A stretch of 8,921 nt of DNA. It comes from JAAZBW01 sp035647855 (lineage in GTDB: Bacteria; Actinomycetota; Actinomycetes; Actinomycetales; Actinomycetaceae). A model generated the notes under the pieces. It saw only the letters and a program-made list of their open reading frames with translations. It had not been told where the DNA came from and searched no databases. The stretch lies in NCBI GenBank assembly GCA_035647855.1, contig DASRMP010000087.1, positions 1 to 8,921 of the forward strand, in the 5' to 3' direction. Positions within the stretch are counted from its first letter, which is position 1. Each line of letters begins with the position of its first letter. Below, in pieces: positions 1-4,586 of the stretch. Position numbers and translations under genes: made by a program.

Positions 1-1791
1 CTCCCGGGCGCACCCCCGTGCGCACCCCCGGACGCTTGCCCGGACTCCGGCCCGGGCGCCGACCCAGGCACCCACTCGCGCTCAGACCTGCGCTGGATCG
101 CCATCGAGGATGCCGGGCTCCTGCGGGACGGCCTCGGCGTCGCGCTGCCGGCAGGTGTGCCCGGGGCCTTCCTGACCCCTGTTCCCGACGCCATCCCGAC
201 CCTCGTCCGCCGGTACGCGCGCACCCACGGGCCGTTCACCGCGGCGGACGCGGCGTCATGGCTCGGCCGGCCTGAGGCGGCAGTCGGGCCGGTGCTGCGC
301 GTGCTCGCCGAGAGCGGCTCGCTCACCCACGGGCGCCTGCGGCCAGGAGTCCCTGGAGTCGAGAGTTCCGACTGGTGCGATACGGAGGTGCTCCGTCGTC
401 TGCGGCGGCGTTCGCTCGCCGCCCAGCGCGCCGAAGCGGAGCCGGTCGCCGCCACCACGTACGCCCGCTTCCTCGCCGAGTGGCAGGGTGTTGACGGCAC
501 GCACGAACCCGGTGGCCCCACCCTCTCCGGGCTGGACGGCCTCCTGCGCGCCGTCGAACAACTCGCGGGAGCGCCGCTGCCCGCCTCCGCCATCGAGAGC
601 CTCGTGCTGCCGGCTCGCCTCGCCGACTACAGCCCCGCACTCCTGGACCAAGCCCTCTCCACCGACTCCGTCCGCTGGCAGGGCGCCGGCACGATCCCCG
701 GCAACGACGGCTGGATCACCCTCCACCTCATCGAGTCCGCCGACCAGACCCTCCGGCCGCCGGCCCCCATCCAAATCACTCCCGCGCACGCGGCCCTCCT
801 CGCCGAGCTGGGCCGCGGCGGCTCCTGGTCGTTCCGGGCGCTCGCGGACGCCGTCGTCGCCGCGTGGACCCACGACGACGGCCCGCGCCCACCGGACTCC
901 GAACTCGTAGCGGCGATCTGGGACCTCGTCTGGGCCGGCATGGTCACCAACGACTCGTTCGCACCCATCCGGACACTCCTCGCGCCGGGACGCAGCTCGC
1001 ACCGGCGCACACCCCGCGGACGCCTCGGAGGCCGCGTGAGTTCCGGCTCCCGGCCCCGGCTCGGCTCGCTCGCCGGCATGCCGCGCGGCGCCCTCCCCAC
1101 GCGCACGGGCCCGCCCACGGTGGCGGGTCGCTGGTCGGCGATCGGGCCCGTCGAGACGGATCCCACCACGCGCGCGCTCGCGGCTTCCGAGGTCCTCTTG
1201 GATCGCCACGGGGTCGTGACCCGCGGCGCCGTCGTCGCGGAAGGAGTCGAGGGCGGCTTTTCCGCCGTGTACCGGGTGCTCGCCCGCGCCGAGGAGGCAG
1301 GCCGGGTCATGCGGGGCTACTTCATCGAGGGGTTGGGCGCCTCCCAGTTCGCGACGGCCGGCGCCGTCGATCGCCTCCGCGCCACGGACACGCGACCCGA
1401 CGACGCAGGCACACCCTCCGCCGTCGTGCTCGCCGCGACCGACCCGGCCAACCCTTACGGTGCCGCGCTCGACTGGCCGCGCGCCGTGGGGCGACGGCCG
1501 GCGCGATCGGCGGGGGGCGTCGTCGTGATCGTGGACGGCGCGGTTGCGCTCCACGTCGAGCGGGGAGGACGCACTGCGCTCACGTTCGCGGAGGAGGACG
1601 AGGTGCTGGAGCGCGCGGCGGGTGCGCTCGCGGAGGCCATCCGCGCGGGCTGCGTGGACCGGCTCGAGATCGAACGTGTGAACGGCGAACCCGCGCTGAC
1701 GGCGTCCGATCCACTCATCAGGCACCTTGCGGCTGCGGGCTTCGTCCCGACGCCGAGGGGCTACCGGATGCGGCACACGATCGAATACTGA
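1..1791 (+). CDS. lhr: Lhr-type DEAD/H-box helicase, C-terminal part (5' end outside window)
   Basis: This is the C-terminal 596 residues of a long-form Lhr (large helicase-related) protein, an ATP-dependent 3'-5' DNA translocase and DNA:RNA/DNA helicase used in genome maintenance. The reading frame is open from base 1 with no credible start, so the ATPase domains lie upstream. Visible Lhr signatures are RWIAIEDAG (about residues 32-40), RYARTHGPFTAADAASW (71-87), WCDTEVLRRLRRRSL (125-139) with ARFLAEWQGV about 15 residues later, and a far C-terminal block with LLDRHGVVTRGAV, YFIEGLGASQF and ATDPANPYGAALDWP. These belong to the winged-helix array and the CTD seen in mycobacterial Lhr, related in fold to AlkZ-like HTH proteins. 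The window opens with a Pro/Gly/Cys-rich low-complexity linker just before RWIAIEDAG. The stop is TGA at 1789-1791. The family call is secure; the physiological role in this organism is inference. Confidence 0.94.
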   Translation, partial: LPGAPPCAPPDACPDSGPGADPGTHSRSDLRWIAIEDAGLLRDGLGVALPAGVPGAFLTPVPDAIPTLVRRYARTHGPFTAADAASWLGRPEAAVGPVLRVLAESGSLTHGRLRPGVPGVESSDWCDTEVLRRLRRRSLAAQRAEAEPVAATTYARFLAEWQGVDGTHEPGGPTLSGLDGLLRAVEQLAGAPLPASAIESLVLPARLADYSPALLDQALSTDSVRWQGAGTIPGNDGWITLHLIESADQTLRPPAPIQITPAHAALLAELGRGGSWSFRALADAVVAAWTHDDGPRPPDSELVAAIWDLVWAGMVTNDSFAPIRTLLAPGRSSHRRTPRGRLGGRVSSGSRPRLGSLAGMPRGALPTRTGPPTVAGRWSAIGPVETDPTTRALAASEVLLDRHGVVTRGAVVAEGVEGGFSAVYRVLARAEEAGRVMRGYFIEGLGASQFATAGAVDRLRATDTRPDDAGTPSAVVLAATDPANPYGAALDWPRAVGRRPARSAGGVVVIVDGAVALHVERGGRTALTFAEEDEVLERAAGALAEAIRAGCVDRLEIERVNGEPALTASDPLIRHLAAAGFVPTPRGYRMRHTIEY

Positions 1792-1826
1792 TCCGCGCAG
1801 GATCCGCCGCGCCCGCCGCGCGGATC
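1790..1826 (+). terminator. GC-rich inverted repeat after lhr (possible terminator)
   Basis: A 9-bp perfect inverted repeat, gatccgcgc (1790-1798) and gcgcggatc (1818-1826), encloses 19 nt and overlaps the last bases of the lhr stop codon. There is no T-run after it, so a classical intrinsic terminator is not shown. Many actinobacterial terminators lack a U-tract, so termination or attenuation is possible. The next gene starts 28 bp later, so it could also act as a processing hairpin between lhr and the cassette. Confidence 0.35.
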
Positions 1827-1854
1827 GGCACTACCGTTGATGTAGGAGGTCTCG

Positions 1855-2115
1855 ATGTTCACCGAACTGACCATGACCATGGACGACGTCATCCGTTTCA
1901 ACAATTCGGACGCGTGCCGAGTAGCGAAGGGCGGCCTCGGTGGCATTCTCCTGGCGATGGGGCTGGGCCGACTGGTCGGTCGTCGACCGGGCGCGGTCAT
2001 GACGCTCATCCTGGGTGGTGTCCTTGCCGGCAAAGCCCTCGCGGACGTCAGCTTGCTGAATGTGCTCCTCGGTTACCCCGCAGACGGCGAAGCGGCGCGC
2101 GACCAGGTGGGCTGA
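1855..2115 (+). CDS. small two-helix membrane protein, DUF2892/YgaP-like (first paralogue)
   Basis: An 86-aa protein of unknown function. The ATG at 1855 is preceded by a strong Shine-Dalgarno AGGAGG (1844-1849, 5-nt spacing), which fixes the start. A polar N-terminus (residues 1-21) is followed by two hydrophobic helices, about 24-42 (rich in Gly, Leu, Ala) and 48-66, with Arg-Arg between them. The tail contains LLNVLLGYP (67-75). The order helix, short basic turn, helix, then a CPxxALLG-like end resembles the DUF2892 (YgaP transmembrane) family, but here the usual Cys-Pro is replaced by Ser-Leu. It lies 63 bp after lhr and 67 bp before the MtnK-like gene, all on one strand, so co-transcription is likely. 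The protein coded at 3197-3457 has the same length and is about 40% identical by eye over the last 70 residues. The family call is tentative; the gene itself is well supported. Confidence 0.75.
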   Translation: MFTELTMTMDDVIRFNNSDACRVAKGGLGGILLAMGLGRLVGRRPGAVMTLILGGVLAGKALADVSLLNVLLGYPADGEAARDQVG

Positions 2116-2182
2116 GTCAACACAGGTTTCGGAGCGAGGAGGCCCCCGGTCCCCGAGCGGCCGATAGGGAAAGGAGACGGGT

Positions 2183-3100
2183 GTGGTCGAGGAAAGCAAC
2201 ATCCCCGTAGAGCAACTGACTGACCATGAGGTTTGGCGGCGTGCCCTCAGCCGTGGGGAAATCCACCACGGCGCTGCTCAAGCGATTGGCAGGCACATCG
2301 CTGGAGCCGTGTTCGACACCTCGGTGTTCGGGATGGAGCGCGACGCGTTCGTGGAGGAGGTCCTGCGCTCCGCCAATCCGGAGAGGCGCAGGGAGATCGA
2401 GATCGAGGTGTTCACCGAGCCCATCGACGGCCCCGACCGCCACTCGTGGCTCGAGTCAAACCTCCACGACGTCCTCGAAATGCGGGCCGACCGGAGTTTC
2501 ACGAGCGCCGTCTCCGATGCGAAGTACATGTTCATGACCCAGGCGGAGGCGTTCCTGCATGGGGATCTCGACACCGGAACCATCCTGGTGCGCAAGCCCG
2601 ACGGGTCGCAGGATGCCGACTCGGTTGTGGTGGTTGACTCGCTCTCACCGCTCTACGGTCCCGGCGCGTTCGACCTTGGGACGGTTTGGGCGGGATACGT
2701 CATCGCCGCGGCGCGCGGCTACGCGTTCCGCGAGGACGAGCGGGCGCGCTGGTGCCTGAGCCTGGTGGTGGACACGTGGGACGCCTTTGAGTGGGCCTTC
2801 CGGGAGCGCTGGCCGGAGCGGCGCGAGACGCGACTCTGGGACGACTACTTCCTCGAGCGGCTCCTTCACCGCTGGCGCAACGAAGCGTGGCTGTACTCGT
2901 CTCCGAGGTTGGCCCGCCACGCGATGGACGCCGCGAAGACGAAGGACACCGAGAGCCTGCCGCTGGAGTTGCGTGAGGGTGCGGTGCGAGGGGCGCTGCG
3001 GATCGCACGGTCGGTATCGTCGGAGCGGTGGGTGGATTCGGCGCCCGAGCATTATCGGCAGTTGTCGGAGTGGCTCCTCGTGGAGGCGCGGACGGCTTAG
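2183..3100 (+). CDS. MtnK-like (methylthioribose kinase family) protein lacking the N-lobe
   Basis: A 305-aa soluble protein resembling the C-lobe of S-methyl-5-thioribose kinase (APH-like fold). Family landmarks in order are EVFTEP (75-80), KYMFMTQAEAFLHGDLDTGT (114-133; catalytic loop HGDLHTGS in MtnK), VVVDSLSPLYGPGAFDLG (149-166; DPEFAFYGPMGFD in MtnK) and a C-terminal helix with KDTESLPLELREGAVRGALR (254-273). The GTG start at 2183 has AAAGGAG at 2170-2176 (6-nt spacing), and an in-frame TAG at 2165-2167 rules out an N-terminal extension. Canonical MtnK is about 400 aa with the catalytic Asp near 233; here it is at 128, so about 105 residues, the nucleotide-binding N-lobe, are missing. 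The metal-binding DxE reads D-S-L, and the family's double Arg in the C-lobe appears as Arg-His. It could be a pseudokinase, a binding protein, or a kinase completed in trans. Homology is fairly sure; activity is doubtful. Confidence 0.75.
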   Translation: MVEESNIPVEQLTDHEVWRRALSRGEIHHGAAQAIGRHIAGAVFDTSVFGMERDAFVEEVLRSANPERRREIEIEVFTEPIDGPDRHSWLESNLHDVLEMRADRSFTSAVSDAKYMFMTQAEAFLHGDLDTGTILVRKPDGSQDADSVVVVDSLSPLYGPGAFDLGTVWAGYVIAAARGYAFREDERARWCLSLVVDTWDAFEWAFRERWPERRETRLWDDYFLERLLHRWRNEAWLYSSPRLARHAMDAAKTKDTESLPLELREGAVRGALRIARSVSSERWVDSAPEHYRQLSEWLLVEARTA

Positions 3101-3120
3101 GTTTCGAACTAGCGTTAGGT

Positions 3121-3182
3121 GTCCGGACCACTGGACGTCCGGAGCACTGGACGTCCGGACTACTGGACGTCCGGACCACTGG
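3121..3182. repeat. 16-bp tandem repeat, 3.9 copies, of overlapping palindromes
   Basis: Units are gtccggaccactggac (3121-3136), gtccggagcactggac (3137-3152), gtccggactactggac (3153-3168) and a partial gtccggaccactgg (3169-3182). Copies differ by one or two bases at unit positions 8-9. Each junction creates GGACGTCC, and most units contain GTCCGGAC; both are perfect 8-bp palindromes. The array fills most of the 96-bp gap between the MtnK-like stop and the second small membrane-protein gene, and ends two bases before that gene's Shine-Dalgarno (3184-3190). That position suits an operator array, an RNA structure controlling translation, or a length-variable spacer. Confidence 0.9.
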
Positions 3183-3196
3183 CAGGGAGGCCAATC

Positions 3197-3457
3197 ATGG
3201 ATGAGCGCGAGTCAATTCGCAGGGAGATCGCCCAGGTGACCAGCTCCGAGGAGTTCCGAATCGGAAAGGGAGTGGTCGGCGGAATGATCACTCTGTGCGG
3301 ACTGGTCGCGCTGGTGCGCGGCAAGGGCGGCATCAAGAGGATGCTGCTCGGGGGTGTGCTGGTTGGGACCGCCGTCGCGGACCTCTGCCCCGCGAACGCG
3401 CTGATCGGTTATCCGATCAGGGGGAGCGAGGCGCGCGGGTTGGCGGGCCGGAGCTGA
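3197..3457 (+). CDS. small two-helix membrane protein, DUF2892/YgaP-like (second paralogue)
   Basis: An 86-aa protein. The start is the ATG at 3197, behind AGGGAGG (3184-3190, 6-nt spacing). An upstream in-frame GTG at 3119 would read through the 16-bp repeat array and lacks a ribosome site. A charged N-terminus (1-22) precedes two hydrophobic segments, about 23-41 and 48-62, then ADLCPANALIGYP (61-73), which matches the CPxxALLG ending typical of DUF2892/YgaP-like membrane domains better than the first paralogue does. Shared positions with the protein coded at 1855-2115 include RxxKG, the central LGGVLxG, AxAD, NxLxGYP and the C-terminal AR. No rhodanese domain is present, unlike full-length YgaP. 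It is the last gene of the three-gene cassette. Function is unknown; family membership is probable. Confidence 0.78.
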   Translation: MDERESIRREIAQVTSSEEFRIGKGVVGGMITLCGLVALVRGKGGIKRMLLGGVLVGTAVADLCPANALIGYPIRGSEARGLAGRS

Positions 3458-3528
3458 TACCTGCGGGGCCGTGTTGCCTGACTTCGCGGGCCGGCGCTGA
3501 GCCCTGCGGGGCCGCGTTGCCTGGCTTC
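3443..3528. repeat. 43-bp tandem duplication spanning the stop of the second membrane-protein gene
   Basis: Two adjacent 43-bp copies, 3443-3485 and 3486-3528, match at 38 of 43 positions by direct alignment. Both start gcgggccgg and end gcctgacttc or gcctggcttc. The first copy contains the real TGA stop (3455-3457) and the second keeps the corresponding tga, so the duplication copied the gene's 3' end into the intergenic region without changing the protein. Confidence 0.85.
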
Positions 3529-3780
3529 GAGAGGTTTGCTTTGCCCCGGACGCCTCTTTGGAATCTTCGGTTCAGGGCCGGCGGCGCCGAGCGACGTCCG
3601 TCCGGGTTTGGCCACTCTTGCGCGGGTTCGGGTGGCTCGACGGCGCCTGCGAGCCTCTTGGCCGCGGCTTTAAGTCACCACTGTAGGAGTTTCGCCCCTG
3701 TGGACCGGCGCCTACGCCGTCGAGGGGTCGATTTGGCCCTTTTCTGGCCTGTTCGCGACCCTCCGGACCGGCGGATTCGT

Positions 3781-3860
3781 CTACCGTAGGCGTTTATCTT
3801 CTTCTGTAGGTGTTAAGTGCGCGTAAAACGCCTACAGAAGAAGCCAAACGCCTACAGTAG
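3781..3860. repeat. long inverted repeat (36-nt arms, 8-nt loop) with CCTACAG motifs
   Basis: The arms 3781-3816 and 3825-3860 are reverse complements at 30 of 36 positions, with loop gtgcgcgt. Four of the six mismatches are in the outer 34 bp. The stem contains ctgtagg/cctacag and cttcttc/gaagaag blocks. The same heptamer recurs outside the stem at 3681-3687 (ctgtagg) and 3955-3961 (cctacag), with orientation mirrored about the loop. It could be a MITE-like or extragenic palindromic element, a factor-independent processing hairpin, or part of a larger folded RNA. No T-run follows, so it is not a standard terminator. Confidence 0.85.
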
Positions 3861-3966
3861 TCGCTCGGCCACCGGTTCAAGAGGCTCCGCCACCGGTCGA
3901 ACAGACTCAGAAGCACTCCCGGACCGCACGAAACCAGCACCCGCTGCCGAAACCCCTACAGAAGTC

Positions 3967-3994
3967 TCGGGTCTCCCCGGTCCGGGAGACCCGA
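3967..3994. repeat. perfect 11-bp hairpin
   Basis: tcgggtctccc (3967-3977) and gggagacccga (3984-3994) are perfect reverse complements around the 6-nt loop cggtcc. It is followed at 4034-4049 by a weaker ctcccc/ggggag hairpin with a 4-nt loop. Neither is followed by a T-run. Confidence 0.8.
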
Positions 3995-4118
3995 CGACGG
4001 CTTCCGGTGGCGCGACCAGCGTGGACCTCTGCTCTCCCCTGTCGGGGAGGCCCGTTCTGGACAGAGAATGCTCCATTGACTGGAACAGCAAAGAACCATC
4101 CCTGGAAGCGGCTTCCCA

Positions 4119-4139
4119 CGAGAGCGGGGCAGGCTCTCG
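4119..4139. repeat. 7-bp perfect inverted repeat
   Basis: cgagagc (4119-4125) and gctctcg (4133-4139) pair perfectly across a 7-nt loop. It is one member of the series of hairpins in the gene-free region and is reported for completeness; alone it could occur by chance. Confidence 0.5.
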
Positions 4140-4220
4140 AACCACGGATTCGCTGCCCGAACTCCGGGCTGCGGAACCTGGGACGTCGTCTGAGCAGCGC
4201 TGCGGAACTTCAGGCCCACT

Positions 4221-4261
4221 GTGGGATTTCAGGCCGCGCACTTCGCGGTCTGAAGTCCCAC
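4221..4261. repeat. 18-bp hairpin with 5-nt loop
   Basis: gtgggatttcaggccgcg (4221-4238) and cgcggtctgaagtcccac (4244-4261) are reverse complements at 16 of 18 positions; both mismatches can be G-U wobbles in RNA. The hairpin is nested inside a wider inverted pair, ggctgcggaacct (4167-4179) and aggttccgcagcc (4337-4349), which is perfect over 13 bp. A competing arm at 4200-4216 also matches 4331-4347 at 15 of 17 positions. Such nested and alternative pairings are typical of folded or switching RNA, though no known RNA family was recognised. Confidence 0.75.
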
Positions 4262-4417
4262 ACGGGGATATCTCGGGCTGGCAGACGCGGTGCCAGGTTC
4301 TGCCGTGGCCTGGTTTGGGGGCTTCAAGTCGGTCTGAGGTTCCGCAGCCAACCGGTTTCGGGACGCCAAAGCGATCCGAGATTCCCCGGCTGGGGTGTCC
4401 GGCCGGGCCCGGCGCGA

Positions 4418-4581
4418 GGGCGCACGATCGTCACCATGGCGCAGTGACGTCACTGCGCCATGGTGACGGACGCCAGCCATCTTGTGACGATCGTGCGCCA
4501 TGGTTCCGCCGGTGTGACGATCGTGCGCCTTCGTGTGACGGACGTGCGCCATGGTTCCGCCGGTGTGACGAACGTGCGCCT
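4418..4581. repeat. 17-bp repeat family with alternating 21/30-bp spacing (51-bp higher-order period)
   Basis: The 17-bp unit resembles gtgacgatcgtgcgcca. Direct copies start at 4463 (degenerate), 4484, 4514, 4535 and 4565, and one inverted copy lies at 4418-4434. Start-to-start spacing is 21, 30, 21, 30, so the block 4484-4534 is duplicated as 4535-4585 with a 51-bp period. The 30-bp spacers of the duplicated block both read catggttccgccg. Variation is concentrated at unit positions 7-8 (at, gg, aa); the at version makes ACGATCGT, an 8-bp palindrome. The array directly follows the stop of the leftward epimerase gene (4587-4589). Confidence 0.88.
4429..4468. repeat. 40-bp perfect palindrome without spacer
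   Basis: Bases 4429-4448 (cgtcaccatggcgcagtgac) are the exact reverse complement of 4449-4468, with the axis in the centre of TGACGTCA. Pairing stops at 4428/4469, but the inverted and the degenerate direct 17-bp repeat units continue on the two sides, so a partly matched larger dyad spans 4418-4479. In RNA from either strand this folds as a stable hairpin; in DNA it can extrude a cruciform. It lies 119 bp past the epimerase stop. Confidence 0.93.
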
Positions 4582-4586
4582 CCGGC

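Larger units (their letters stand above)
3458..4586. other. 1.1-kb gene-free, hairpin-rich region between convergent units
   Basis: I see no credible gene here on either strand. Open frames exist because the region is GC-rich, but their translations are low-complexity Ser/Pro/Arg/Gly mixtures with no domain, no ribosome site and no membrane pattern. The region holds at least seven inverted repeats: 3781-3860, 3967-3994, 4034-4049, 4119-4139, 4221-4261, 4278-4296 and the 4429-4468 palindrome. It also has a 43-bp tandem duplication at the left and a 17-bp repeat family at the right. It lies between the 3' ends of the rightward cassette and the leftward epimerase gene, so bidirectional termination is one plausible role. 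A structured RNA or a set of nested repeat elements are others. Confidence 0.7.

Noticed and set aside
256..1776. A 506-codon leftward open frame opposite lhr
   Set aside because: An Arg/Gly/Ala-rich shadow of the lhr coding strand; the sense strand has unmistakable Lhr motifs.
1855..2182. A frameshifted N-lobe of the MtnK-like protein upstream of its start
   Set aside because: The upstream stretch is fully used by the 86-aa membrane protein and a 67-bp spacer. None of the other frames shows the kinase glycine-rich loop, and an in-frame TAG sits at 2165-2167.
3121..3182. CRISPR array or plasmid-type iterons
   Set aside because: Units are contiguous 16-mers with no spacers, and no replication initiator or partition gene is nearby; a simple tandem repeat is enough.
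3781..3860. Classical intrinsic terminator
   Set aside because: No T-run follows the stem on either strand, and the arms are much longer than usual; termination without a U-tract cannot be excluded.
3852..4241. Leftward open frames of about 70-130 codons in the same region
   Set aside because: Several frames are open at once, which GC-rich spacer gives for free. No domain, membrane pattern or start signal is visible.
4418..4581. CRISPR array
   Set aside because: Repeats are 17 bp, spacers of 4 and 13 bp are too short and are themselves duplicated, and no cas gene is present.
3458..4586. Insertion sequence or transposase remnant
   Set aside because: No transposase-like peptide is recognisable in any frame, and no matching terminal inverted repeats with target duplication enclose the whole region.
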